Assembly: GCA_002189035.1 (NCBI GenBank) | Contig: NEEC01000008.1 | Location: 682,001 to 746,000, forward strand | Length of the DNA stretch: 64,000 bases | Reading direction: 5' to 3' | Origin: Utricularia gibba | Lineage: Eukaryota > Streptophyta > Magnoliopsida > Lamiales > Lentibulariaceae | Shown here: one piece after another, positions 10,490-22,568 of the stretch | Layout: the number at the start of each line of letters is the position of its first letter | Position numbering within the stretch: the stretch's first letter is position 1 | Notes under the pieces: generated by a model | The model's input: only the letters and a program-made list of their open reading frames with translations | Told to the model about the DNA's origin: nothing | Database searches by the model: none | Translations under genes and position numbers: made by a program

Positions 10490-12060
10490 TCAACAGTGAA
10501 GCAAAGGTGGATTTTTTTTGGAGGGGTTTTCTGATTGAAAACGTAGACTAATGACTGCAATAAAAAAATTTCATCAAAGGATCCATGTATCCAGGAGATA
10601 TATCCGAAACAAAAAATAACAGGGGAATCTTGCGTGGGAGGATATGGTAGCGAGATTCAAATTATATCCAGGAAGGAGAGAAAAGGGCAATGAGACGGAG
10701 CGAGATTCAAATAACGAACCAGCACAGCAGCAGCAGCATTGCAATCTTGGCTGGTTAATGATTCCTCATCGATGCCTGCACTGCAGAAATAGCAAACCTG
10801 GCGTCAGTCAATGCAATGGAGGAAGGACTGTCTTCTCCCCTTTCTGGTCCGGAATCACACCCGGAAGGAAAGACAGATACTTTTTCCAGACCCAGAAAAA
10901 CTAGGCTGTCGTATCTTCTATTCTATCCTTGTATAGGGCAACGGCATACTCCTTACCTAAACAGCGCGTAGCCGGCGGGAGGCGACGAAGACTTGGTAGG
11001 AGGCGCTGGGAGGGGAGGAGCGCCATCAGACAGATATCTTGAAAAGAAGCGGAGTTACACCTTACAGTTGAAACAACAATAAATGCAGTTGTAAAAGAGA
11101 TCGGGGGAGCCGATTTGGCGTCCACTCTGCTCTTCCTCTGCCCGCCCAGCAACGTTAGCTTCTCTCTCCTTCCCCACCCTCCCTATCCCCCTTCTTTTTG
11201 TATTTGAAATAGAAAAGGCAACGTAGTTAACAGGAAAAGGAAAGATGGCATTACGCAGATGACGACCCCAAGAGAAATTCGACACTTTATGCCCCACCAG
11301 CCGCCACGCACATTCGGAGCGGAGGGGGAGCGTTTGCTTTCAAATTAGTCGTGGATCCCACATCCCGGCAACCACCGGAGAACCGCAGCCCACTAGCAGA
11401 TCCAGGCCTGTGGGCTCCGGTCCTTTGGAAGTTGCATGCAGTCAAATCTTCTTTCTGGTTTTGCTTTTAGAAAAGGGTCGCGTTCTACTGAGGATGGATG
11501 AGGATGCCCTGCTGCTTGGATACCCATCCGCTGTTAGTTTTGAATGCGTTTGAGGGAACAAGTGCGGGTCCGATTAGAGACTAAGGAACTCGAATCCAGA
11601 GAAAAGAACACAAAGTGGGAGGTTGATGCCAGGAGTGGCAGGTAATGGGATCTGTTCATGATGCACCATACGCAGAATTTGAGTATTATAATATGTTTCT
11701 TGTCCCCAATCCACCCTCCTTTACTGGAAAAGAATCAAGCCCACCAGCATTCGACGATGATAATGCAGCAGCCAAAAGCATCGGAATTTGCAAAGCCATG
11801 ACCAACTCCACTCCACTTCTAACGCCATGCACCGGCTATGTACAAGCAGGAGGTAGGAGAGGGCAGCAAAGGAGAGCCTACACTTCATTCAGTTCTCGCT
11901 GCTTGCCTTACGGGAATGCTAATCCGTCGAGACTCCTGCAATCGTGTTCCGCCGCCAGTATGCTGCTTTCTGACTGCTGTGCACGCATGAAATAAGTGAT
12001 TGGTTATCTACTTCCTGATCACATAACAAGAACACAAAGTAGGAAAGTTCATATGTAGTG
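10490..12060. other. TRM promoter/5' UTR and downstream flank of the response regulator
   Basis: About 10950-11200 (minus strand) looks like a CT/GC-rich TRM leader exon ending GTTTAG/GTAAGG. Beyond about 11300 I see no TATA box or gene that I can support. 11950-12060 is probably 3' UTR of the response regulator. Several short open frames here lack any family signal. Confidence 0.45.
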
Positions 12061-14423
12061 TTAAAATGAAACCTGTCCCAGAAGCCTGCTAATGACGTCT
12101 TCCCCTTCATAGTGATCATTGAAAAAGTAGTTGTGGATGTCATGGACCACAGGGAGCCCACTTGCAGCCTTGTTTCTTGAAGAACTATCACCTGTACATG
12201 TGGGAACCACCGAGGAGGAGGAGGGGGATGAGTTGTTTTTGGTCTCGGGACAAACTCCTGCTGCTGCTGCTCCTTCTCCTTGGTGTTCCAAATTCCCTCC
12301 TCCTCCTCCTCTTCTATCCAACGCATCGTAGCTAGACATAAAGCTTCCTATAGATACCAGCATTCCCGACTTCATCCCTTCATCTGGAGTAGTCGCATTG
12401 GTAGTAGACAGGCCCATGTTTCTCCAACTTGTGTTACTCACAGGACATAATCTGCTGCTACCTGGGAATTCCGAGCCCTGTTCCCTTGCAAAAGCCAATG
12501 GCTGGGAAGCAGAGGCGCCCAAATTCTGGAGGTGAAGGTTTCCAAATCCACCATGGCCTGCAGCTGCACTAGAAGTTCCTGGAGGCATAGGATTCAAGAC
12601 ACTGGCATCACTCAAGAGGTGCGGGTAAGGTTGAGCCCTGACCGGTGGTTGAACCATCTGAGGCAAACTACTTTGGTTTGAAGAATGTGAAGGAATAAGC
12701 ATGGACATATTTATGTTACTAAATGGCTGCTCAGATTGATGGTGCAAAGCAGCAGCAAGTTGCTTAGAATCTATACTTGTTGGGATCCCATGCAGAAGCT
12801 TATTGCTGCAGTCACTCTGTTGTAAGAAACCAAGTGCTGGATTTTCCGAGCTGAAAATTGTTCTCTGTCCCATGGCACCACCCCGTGGAGAGAGCTGACC
12901 ACCGGCAGCAAAGGGTGGATAATCAAAACCATGGAGAGTCCCAAATGCTGAATCGAATGCACTTGCAACTCCATTGCGTTGTGACAAACTTAGTTTTCTC
13001 AGGTAAATGCGATACTTCTGCAGAATTAACACATACTCGAGTAAGGTAACTAGACACAAACTAACTAAAGAGATGGGTTCCCAAACCTGAAGGTGGCTAG
13101 CCACATTCTCTCTTGTAAGTCCAGGGACATTCATTAGTTCCAGAATTTTCTTGGGCACAGCTTCTGCAACAGGCATCAAAAGATGATGGCTATGAAATGA
13201 TTTAACAGGGAATGAATGTGCAATGGGTAAACAGCTTACTGTCAATTCCCAGTTGATTAACAGCATTCACAAATTGAAGATGGAGCTCAGAAGTCCAAAC
13301 CACCCGCGGTTTCTTCAGAGTAGACGATTCATCCCTTTCTTGGTATTCGTCCTCCTCTTCTTCCTTCCTCTTCTTGGAACTACCACCTTTCCAATGAGCT
13401 TCATTTACTGAAGAGATGTTATCAACATCTTCTGATTGTCTTTGAGCTCTATCCCCATCTTCACTTCCAGAATGCTCCTTGGATCCCTGCTTCTTTCGAC
13501 GAACCACGTGCTGCCAAATATTCTTCAGTGCCTCCATGCTGATTGGTTTTATGAGATAATCGCAGGCGCCATGTGTGACTCCCTTCATCACAACATCTTT
13601 GCTATCGTCTGCTGACATCACTGACAAGCAGGAGAGCATGTGACAACATCCCCTCATACTCAAACACTACAAGGAGAAGAACTGAAGGAGGGACTACTTA
13701 CTGATGACAGGAAGTTCCATCTCCAGACCAACGTGCTTGAGAAGATTGAATCCATCCATGTCTGGCATGTGGACATCACTTAGAACAATATCGTATCCAT
13801 CCTTGTGATCTCTTAGTAACTTCAAAGCATCCTCTGCTCGGCTACATTTGGTCACTGACAGTAGATGCAGAAGACGGTTCAGATAGAATACTCCACACCG
13901 GAAAAACTAAAGGGGTGGGGGGAGGGGGTGTCAAAAGCCACCAAAACATCACAGAGTCGACCAACCGTAGAAAAAAACATATTTTGAAGACCATTCATCC
14001 CGGGGTTGTCTTAGTAATAATCTCCAACAGTTTACAGAACATCCAACTCAATAGAACAGCAAACAGGCAGCAGTATCGGATCTACTATATCGAACAACAG
14101 TAACTAAAAAGGGGCAGAGCGCATGTACGTTGTAATTGGAATAAGAGCGGGCTCACGAAACCAAGTGCGTGGTTTTACATACAACCTTTATAGTGGCAAT
14201 TGATGAGCATCTTCTCCAAGATCTTCAGACACGTAAGGTCATCATCTACTACGAGAACTCTGAGGCCAGCGGGAAACTGTCTCGGAACTCCGTCAGCGGA
14301 CTTCTTCCGAGAAACACAAGAGCCAGCGAAAGACATGGGCTTCTTGGCTACAAGACTCATTCTTTTATCAGCAGAAAGCAAAAAGATCCGAGATTTACAT
14401 TGAGTGGGCTCTGCTAAAACCAC
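12061..14423 (-). CDS. Type-B response regulator (ARR-B), cytokinin signalling transcription factor
   Basis: Five exons: 14186-14423, 13702-13854, 13240-13620, 13087-13163 and 12061-13017, totalling 1806 nt (601 residues) with all phases consistent. Receiver domain at residues ~55-170: acidic triad D60-D62 in VLVVDDD, phospho-acceptor D106 in [12 protein letters not shown], and conserved K155 in YLIKP. A basic acidic-flanked stretch KKRKEEEE (~213) is a likely nuclear signal. The GARP Myb-like DNA-binding domain is at ~233-292 ([15 protein letters not shown], then [17 protein letters not shown]). The C-terminal half is Gln/Ser/Gly-rich and probably activating. By family, phosphorelay from histidine kinases activates it to switch on cytokinin genes. 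The start at 14423 was chosen as the first in-frame Met below a TATA box; Met22 and Met30 are alternatives. It resembles the ARR1/2/10/12 class but is shorter. Confidence 0.94.
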
Positions 14424-14532
14424 CCAAGATGAAATATAACAATCGGCTTTAAAAAAAATGGCGTTGGTTTTGGGTGATGAAGAGAGAAGAGAGATGGGAT
14501 GAGTAAACAGGGAAGAAAAAGATGGCAGCTTC

Positions 14533-14538
14533 TATATA
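14533..14538 (-). promoter_or_regulatory. TATA box of the type-B response regulator
   Basis: Minus-strand TATATA within CCCGTATATAGAAG, about 110 bases above the ATG at 14423. It is followed by a CT-rich initiator-like stretch. Confidence 0.55.
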
Positions 14539-16280
14539 CGGGAGTCTGAGCTCTGCAGACACGGAAGAAAGCTCTCTCCTTTTGCCGTTCCCGTTTCCTT
14601 CCCCTCAACTAAGGAACAATTTGGAATTTGTAGTAAAGGCAATTTAGTTAAGCATGAAGACGAATATTTTGGTGCCATCAATTGGTTACCTAATATCACG
14701 GAAAGATCTTCTTTCCCTTTGGAAATAATTTCAGTATGAACACTGAGTGATGCTGCCATAAAACAAAAAGATTCACCAGAATCATTAACCACTGTTTTCC
14801 AGTTTTAAAGAAATGCGTAGGTAGGTCAACGTGTTTGAAAAATATACTACGCTACGCCGGAGGTCCCGACATTGATGACCGGAAAACGGTGGTCCGTCTT
14901 CGAGCTCTCGTTTTTCCAACCCCCTTTGTATAAACAAACCCCCCACTAGGCACTCGGGGCCGCTGATAAATGTCTTGAGTTGAAATTCGCAGACGCGCCC
15001 GAGATTTTAGATGTTCGCCATCATTTCATGCGTTGTATGGCGCTTCTTAACCGGTTTGAAGAAAGGAGTGAGATAATATACCATGCGTAGGAGCGAAACC
15101 AGAGGGGGGTGGGGGATCGCCGTTGTTCTTGGTACAGAATGACGAAGAAAGGAGTGAGATGTAACATGGCCAGGGAAACTACCGCGGTGGTGGATGGTGG
15201 TGCCGCTCCGATGGGATTTTTTGTGGGGTTGATGCATTGCATTGGCATGTGATGGGATTTTGAGTTGGTCCACAAAAGATCCACCAACACCTACCTACCT
15301 TGGAAACATAACATCATTCCAACAACAAAACACTTGGTACCAGGTTCATAATTCAAGACACGTCCTCCTCATAAAAGGACTCGTTGCATTATTTATTTGG
15401 GGCCTCGTGTGAGCAGAGAGAGAGAGAGAGCATCCATGAAAAAAAAACTCCGAATAGAAGGGATGTCGGAAAGGGACATTTCTCCTCTATCCCTCAAATC
15501 AAGAACTGAGGTGAGGATCATCTGAAGATGCGATTTGTAGTGTTGGGAGTTCATTCATGTTAATTAATTTTGTTGCATTGATCCTACCGGACTAAGAGTA
15601 AGGGGGCATCTCCTCCTCTGGCTCGCTGGATGCTGCACTGGGCTGCGTCTGAAAAAGAAAGAGAGCAGTAGCAGGTAGCCAGCCTCGCATTTGTCTCAAT
15701 CAGGTGTCTCCACGTCTCAAGATGATTGGAAACAAGGCAGGCGTAGCTCTCTACTCTGAGAGTAAGGTGAGAATTAAGGTACTAATGACTCTTCTTTCCA
15801 TAAGAAGAGGAGCAAGCAATTAAACTGCTTGCATTTGGTTATAGTTTTAGTTCAGAGCAGACAGGCGTGCCTTCTTGAGTGGAATGGAAACTGAAAAAGC
15901 AAGTACTTGTATTCTCTGAATCCCATCCCTCCCACTCACAGCACAGCCAAGCACAGAAACTCTGAGCACTGAACTCAACTGGCTCATTTTTTTTTTCTAT
16001 TTTCCAGCAGCAGGCAGGAAAGATTCCCTTTCCAGGCTGGGCTTTGTTTTGAAAGCAAAGTAGGAGGAGTAGGAGTAGAGTGAGTTCCGCGCCATCCCGG
16101 TCGTCTAACTTCTTACTGGAGCATCCTGGAATGCAATTGCGATGCGGCCATGGCAGGAGAGCCCCACTGCCAGTCACGTCCCCGGTTCCCTTCGAGTCTA
16201 CGCTAAAAAATAACGACTGTGGAGAAATTTTTCACTGTCACAATGTTTTACCGCTCTTCTAAGTAAAATTTCAAGACATT
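14539..16280. other. Upstream region of the response regulator; no gene seen
   Basis: Nothing codes convincingly. It holds a GA microsatellite (about 15411-15430) and CT/GA-rich leader-like DNA. Open frames of 60-110 codons on both strands show no family motifs and low-complexity composition. It may contain an upstream 5' UTR exon of the response regulator, but I cannot place one. Confidence 0.4.
15411..15430 (+). repeat. (GA)n microsatellite
   Basis: About nine GA units in succession. A common feature of plant promoters and spacers. Confidence 0.85.
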
Positions 16281-16979
16281 GGAGTGTTTTGCATTACTTA
16301 TAACAAAACTTATAACAAATTAACTTACTAGTAGTAACTAAGATTTAATTTAAAGTAAATAAAAAATAGAAATTATTTATTTTAAGTTACTATAAAAGTT
16401 TTAAATAAAAATTAAGTGTGTTTTATATAATTTTCAAAATTTATATATAAAAGTCTAAACATTCTTATGTGCATATAAATATTTTTAATACTATAACTTA
16501 TATTTATTATTTCTATATAATTATAATTCAATGTTTTTAAGTTATGTATATACATATATATAATTAATAATTATTTTTTTCTAAATATTTTAATATATTT
16601 ATTAATATTTATGTAGTTATATGAATTGTAAATGTAAAAAAATAATATCAACACAAATTTCATTTAATTATAATAACATGCATAATAAATGATAAATTAA
16701 CTTACATAAATTTTGAAAACAACAAAAAATAAACTAAAATTGATACTATGAAACATTTTTAATTCATTGTACTAATTGATGCACATATTACATCACGTAA
16801 AACATTCTTATATCTATCTTGAATTGAGAATGCAAAAGCTTTTATTGCTGATAAAGCTATTTGAGTATTATATGATAGAGTTTAATTATTAGTTTCAACA
16901 CGTAAAGAATCCATATCATTTGAATCAACTCTCTTGATAAATTGTAAATTGCAATAGTTGCTTGTGCAATAATTATTTG

Positions 16980-17650
16980 ATCTTGTCATAAAAATCTAAA
17001 GAAAGTTTGTTAACCATGTCAAATTTTACCTTCCATACCCTATAACAAACGCAATGAAAAATGTCAATATTTATACATTCTATAGGATTTCTAACTCGTG
17101 AATTAGTATGATACTCTTCCAAATGGTACATTTGACCTCTACATGATATAAAAAAATATAGTATTCATGTACCTAGAATCAGTAAGATAAAACTTACCCA
17201 ATAATTACAATGGAAAATTATTATCTGATGAACGTATAACGCATGATAATATTGAACTATCATGCATTTGTCCTTATATATTGAAGCTACAAAAATGCAA
17301 AGCATATTAGAGTTGCTCGCTGCCAAAATCTATGTGGTCTCAAGGTATAGACTAAAAAAGGAACGTCTATCTTTCTTTTTAATTATTGCAAGAATGTGAT
17401 ACCATCAATGATACCGAATACATCTTGAAAATGAGGCCAAAATAGAGAATCATTTCCTATTTTTTGTAAGTGAAGTCAACATATCACTCGTTGGGAATAT
17501 AAATTCAAAAGTTATATTTGCACAAACATTAAGAACTGCACGAAAACTTTCATTTTCATTATATAAAAAATGTTGAAACTATTCTTGAAACCAATTGATG
17601 GGATTGGAAATCAATATATGCTGCATGGAGTAGGTGAGAGGACAAGTTAC
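16980..17650 (-). pseudogene. HARBI1-like DDE transposase relic
   Basis: Minus-strand frames contain SLFWPHFQDVFGIIDG (family: FQDCIGAIDGTH, first catalytic Asp). Further on come FYLTDSRYMNT (family: YYLVDAGYPN, second Asp) and YHLEEYHTNSRVRNPIE (family: YHL..[F/Y]....R.RNP.E). The order and spacing match PIF/Harbinger nuclease-type transposases. Multiple stops separate the blocks, so no protein is made. Confidence 0.7.
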
Positions 17651-18599
17651 ACCCCCCTCGAAATAAGGGGGAATGAGAAGCATTAGTCGAATAACATCAT
17701 CAGCATCAAATTGGAAAAACTGAACACGACACAAGGTGGTAACAGAAATCTATCATAGCAAGAGAATACCTAATTGGGTGTCATAGAACGAAATTAGCTA
17801 AAAGGCATTTGCTAGATTCTGATAATCGACAAATTGGATGGTCATTTGTAGGGGCAGCAAAAGGGTATTATCAAGCCCTGATCGTTTCAATAAAATTTGA
17901 AAAGTGACTGACTTGTAAGATTGAAAAACATGCGACGGTTATGTGTCAGCAGGATCACATGTACGACCGACTTACCTGCCAAGTGCAGAAAGCAACTGAC
18001 ATTCATAGAAATCGATCGATCTAACTTCCTCTATAAATAAGAGAACGTTTGAAGAGAAAAATATTTTGTATTATTGATAATCATTATAAACCTCTTTTTT
18101 TTTTCTCTTCTTAGTGAAACCCGTTTTTTTGGTGAGCTCCCTATTTCGATAAGATATTCTTACAAAAATAAAGTGGTAAATTTTAAGAATGAATTACACT
18201 AGTGCCATTATATAAGAAACTATTTTAGCATTTGGAGCATCAACTTTGTCCTTAGAATTATCAGTATATGGGAAAGAATTGCTAGAAGAAGACATGGATG
18301 CTTAGTATTTGAAAATGATACATAATGCTAATTTTATAAATGAAAAAAGGTAGAATATTTGTAAGAAATCACATAGAATAGTTGCAGAAAAGTATATGTA
18401 ATTGTCGTAGAAAATCAAATACAACTCTTAAAGCATATGGATTTGATGTAGAAAAACACATGGAATTATTAAAGAAAAACAAATTCTATCAAGTATCCAC
18501 ATGAAATAATACAACTTTAAATAAAATGGTGTTCTTGCTATATTTAAAATTCACCTATTAATATTAAAAAAAAACTAGTTTAAATTAGTACTTTTCTAT

Positions 18600-19500
18600 G
18601 CTTTGATAAATATCAATAATTCTTCATTACTTGTCATACTCATAAAGATCACGATAAATACTTTTGCTAAAAGCCAATGCAACAACTCCAAGCACATTTG
18701 GTTCCTCTAGTGACTCTAGAATTTTCCTCTCACTATATCTAAGCAATCTACAATCAAAGATAACTTTGATCTTTGAAACATAAATGAATAAAATATTTTT
18801 TAATTGATTTGTTAAAGCAGCAACTCACTTGGTTAACTTTTCTCTTATTTCTTTAATGGTTCTTCTTTGATGTTTGCTTCTCACATTAGCATTGTTTGCA
18901 CCAACTTTCACATTTTCCTAAATTCTAATGAGTTAGAAACAAATTTTTATAATACATCAATAATTTAGATAATCATATTCTTGTTGTGGACTACCATAAA
19001 ATGATGATTGTTCATTTTTTCGAATATCAATATTATTGAAAAGGAACCTTGCTATTTCACGTATTCCATGCCAAGTCAGTTGTTGTAGTCACCGATGTGA
19101 AGATAACATTTTGTAAGGCAGGATAAATAAGTGGATTGATCTTGAATTTTTTGCATCTTGGCATCTTCTAATAAATTGAAAATAATTGAGTTATAATATA
19201 TTTATCATTTATGCATAAGTGTAAATAAAAAAAAATCACCTTGATCATTCTTAATCATCATTCATATGTTCTAGTTATGATTTCCAAGTTGTCATCTCAC
19301 TTCCAGTTGTCTTTTAAAACTTAATCCATATAGATCAAACTTTTTTCATTGTATTTAATTTATTCTTCAATTTTTCACATAACGATTACCCATCCTTTTA
19401 TTGAACTCCTTCAAAATTCCATACCAGCTTTGAGAATGTTCCAAGCATATTGTGTTGCATAAACTTGATGTATGCAAGCTTCTAAAAATATATGAGTTGC
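18600..19500 (-). pseudogene. Myb/SANT-like ORF1 relic of the Harbinger element
   Basis: Around 19270-19430 the minus strand reads LCEKLKNKLNTMKKV, then SIWIKF, KTTGSEMTTW and EHMNDD. This matches the second half of the Myb/SANT-like domain carried by many plant transposons. Around 18600-18900 it continues with a basic region (RRTIKEIREKL) and a C-terminal helix. Stops interrupt it. In live elements this protein helps the transposase bind DNA. Confidence 0.55.
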
Positions 19501-20143
19501 ATTTTCATTTAAGTAGAACTGGAGTTAGGTGAAAATGGTCCTTATTTATCCATTTGTTCTTTGTATTGATAAATGGTTATTATGTCATTCAACTATAAAT
19601 ATCCAATGGTGTTTCAAATGCATTTTCAAGAACAAAAATAAAGTAACAATTATCAAAACAAAAAAAGATCCTAAAACTTACTAATTCTATTATCAATTAA
19701 TAGAACTCATAGCAAACTAATGACTATTCTAGTTAGCAAGATTTTTTAAATTATTAATTATATATGTTGTATTCTAACATCTCCCACAAACAATTGAAAA
19801 TAAATGAATTGAATATTGTGTTTTAAATCAAAACTCAATTCTAAAATCATTATCAAATCACCAACGAGACTGAATTTTATATTTAAGTATTCATCCATAT
19901 CAATTAAATTTCATATTTAAATAAACACTCATTTCGTATATTGAAACATCAGCATAAGTGTCACAAGTAAGAATTCTGAAATTTTATATTTTAATATCGG
20001 AACATTTAAATAATTTCATAAGAATTTGTTCATTTATTAAGTAATTATTTACCTACTTTTAAAAACTACTTATAATTCATGATTTATAAGAATTTACTAC
20101 TTATAATTTCAGTAAGTTATTTATAAATAATGTAAAACACCCT

Positions 20144-20689
20144 CAATATTGAAAGTATCCTCTTTATGAATATTGTAAAATTGTAAACAAATGAATTTAG
20201 AGAAATTACTACTCTTTCAAGTAAAAAAAAATTCCTCTAAATTCATATAATGATATTTTGTATGAAAAATTATCATATCTAACTCTAAATCTTTAGAGAT
20301 TTTCACGAAGAGACATAGCATTGAATCTTGGAAAATAAATGTTATATTTTCATTATCTATATTTAATAGAAATTAATATTATTAATAAGAGATTCATATG
20401 ACAAACTATCTAAAAATTAAAGAAAACTTAAAAGAGAACTTACAATATCTTGACTTGATAAATCTTATAGATCTAAACAAATTACAATATCTAAGAAATA
20501 TGATATAAACATGGCCGCTGTAGTGGGCATTTTACATTAGAGACTTACTAAGAACATTTTTAACAAAGTGAAATAATGTAAAACACCCAAAAAGACAAGT
20601 TGAACTCTATGAAGTAGTAAAAATTATGAATTGTAAAAACATACTTAAAGATTTTGAGAGAATCAAGATATTTCTATAAGAACAACAAA
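20144..20689. other. AT-rich spacer with one strong hairpin
   Basis: No gene. A 17-bp inverted repeat with one mismatch sits at 20191-20207 and 20230-20246. Confidence 0.45.
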
Positions 20690-22568
20690 TCTCACATCGC
20701 AAAATGAATAGTAGAGTACATAAGAAGTTATGGATCATTAGTAATTGATTAGGTCTAATTTTTTCTAATGTGATTCACGTTTTTAGTATATTTGGGTTTC
20801 ATATGTGCACTCGCTCGATCCATCAAATCTTCAATTTCAACATAGTATTAGAGTATTTACCTTGTGGCATGGCTTGGGTGACCAAGATGGGTTTCTCTTT
20901 TTCCCACAATGGTGGAAATTGAGGAAGGTGCACAAGGTCTTTACACTCTCCTAACGTTGTGTTACCCAACATTTCTGTACAAAGAACACATTCCATGACA
21001 ACAAGGTCTCAAGTTGGCATCCTCAAACCGATTCTGAAGTATGTTCTCTATGTGAAGCAACATTACTCTGTTCCATCATAATCCAAAATGGTTCGAGAGG
21101 CACTTAATCATTCGGGATGGAAGGGCTCCATGGATGATGAAATGGATGCACTTAAGAAGAATAATGCATGGACTTTAGTTCCACGTGTTGAGGGAATTCA
21201 TGTGATTGAGTGTCGATGGATCTATAAAGCAAAGCTGAACCTAGATACAACTCTTGATTGTTTGAAGGCTGGACTCATCGCCAAGGGATATAATTAGATG
21301 GATGGAATTGATTACACAGATACATTTTCACCTATTGTGTGACCAGGTACGATTCGACTTCTCATTTCTATTGCACTTGCGGACAATAGGGAAATCAGAT
21401 AGTTTAATATCAAGAATGTCTTTTTACATAGTGAAATTTAAGAAGGTATATATATGTAACAACCACTAGATATGAAAAATAAAAAACTTTCCAACACATG
21501 TTTGTAAGCTTAACAGGGGATTGTATGGATTAAAACAAGTACATAAAGCTTTGCTTTGATAGGTTTAGCTCTTTTCTTTTGCAATTATGCTTTTTATGCA
21601 TCTTTCTTGATCTCTCACTATTTGTGGCTCATATCGGGAGTGAAATATTAGCATTGCTTCTTTATATTGATGATATCTTTGTCACATGGACAGCTCTCCA
21701 TCTCATACATGACCTCATTGAAGTACCTTGGACCGTTGCATCAATTTCTTGAAGTGTACGTGCCACACTTAAACCAAACTCATTATGCTCTTTCTGTTTT
21801 GGACAGGTTTGGATTAAAAGATTGCAAGTATGTGGTGATGCCACAAGCACTGAAGTTCAAAACCGCTCAAGAGAAAAGGAAACTCAAGGATCCAACACCT
21901 TTTAGGGCATTGGTTGGAACCTTGCAATATCTCACGTTCACACAACCATATATCACACATACTGTGAATTATGTGTCCTTGTCTATGCAAGACCCCAACT
22001 ACATACCATCAAATTCAAGCCAATCGGATTTTACTCTATGCCAAAGGGACATTGAATCTTGGATTCCTATATTCACGGGACTCACCGTTACGTCTTGAGG
22101 CATACTCAGATGCAAACTGTCCTAATTGCCCTCTCACAAGATGCTCGATCACTTGATATTGTGTGTTTCTTGTACAAATACAACCTTCTGGTGTTCAAAG
22201 AAGCATCAAACGGTATCAAGATCTAGCACTGAAGCGGAATATAGAGCAATGGCTCACATAACATCAAAGGTAACCTAGTTGCAGTTTGTGCTAAAAGAAC
22301 TGAAGGTCAAGCTGGATCGCTCACCTATACTACATTGCGACAATTTGAGTGCACTTCATCTCACAGTAAATCTGGTTTTTCATACTAGAAACAAGCATAT
22401 AGAGATACCACTTTGTTCGAGAATGTGTGACGATGAGATATCTAGTAACTCAACATATCTCTACACTATATCAGCTTGTAGATTTCTTCACTAAAAGACT
22501 ATCCTCAACAAGACTCACCTCTCTCAACAGCAAACTTGGGCTTACCTCAACATCAAGTTTGAATGAGG
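20690..22568 (+). mobile_element. Ty1/copia relic, internally deleted
   Basis: Up to 20842 the sequence has the look of an LTR tail (TCTCACATCG, then a CT-rich end finishing CA). TAGTATTAGAG follows at 20843, a one-step-decayed version of the TGGTATCAGAGC initiator-Met primer site. The gag, protease and integrase are gone. From about 20990 the reverse transcriptase begins (MTTRSQVGI, then SGWKGSMDDEMDALKKNNAW and CRWIYKAKLN). It continues through the palm (LLLYIDDI near 21657) and RNase H (SRSSTEAEYRAMAH near 22225). Stops and frameshifts abound. The GAGGGTG at about 22564 is a likely polypurine tract, so a 3' LTR should start near 22569. Confidence 0.78.

Larger units (their letters stand above)
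16281..20143 (-). mobile_element. Decayed PIF/Harbinger DNA transposon
   Basis: Imperfect terminal inverted repeats bound the segment: the left end is GAGTGTTTTGCATTACTTAT and the reverse complement of the right end is GAGGGTGTTTTACATTATTT. Inside, in minus-strand order, are a Myb/SANT-like ORF relic (about 19500-18600) and a HARBI1-like transposase relic (about 17650-16980). This is the two-gene plan of PIF/Harbinger elements. Stops and frameshifts are dense throughout, so it is old. I could not find an intact 3-bp target duplication. Confidence 0.65.

Noticed and set aside
11645-11995. 116-codon plus-strand open frame near the response-regulator 3' end
   Set aside because: Low-complexity, no domain, and lies in the downstream flank of the opposite-strand gene; likely chance.
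15839-16177. 112-codon minus-strand open frame with a Leu run
   Set aside because: The Leu run comes from a CTC/CTA-rich DNA tract; no family signal.
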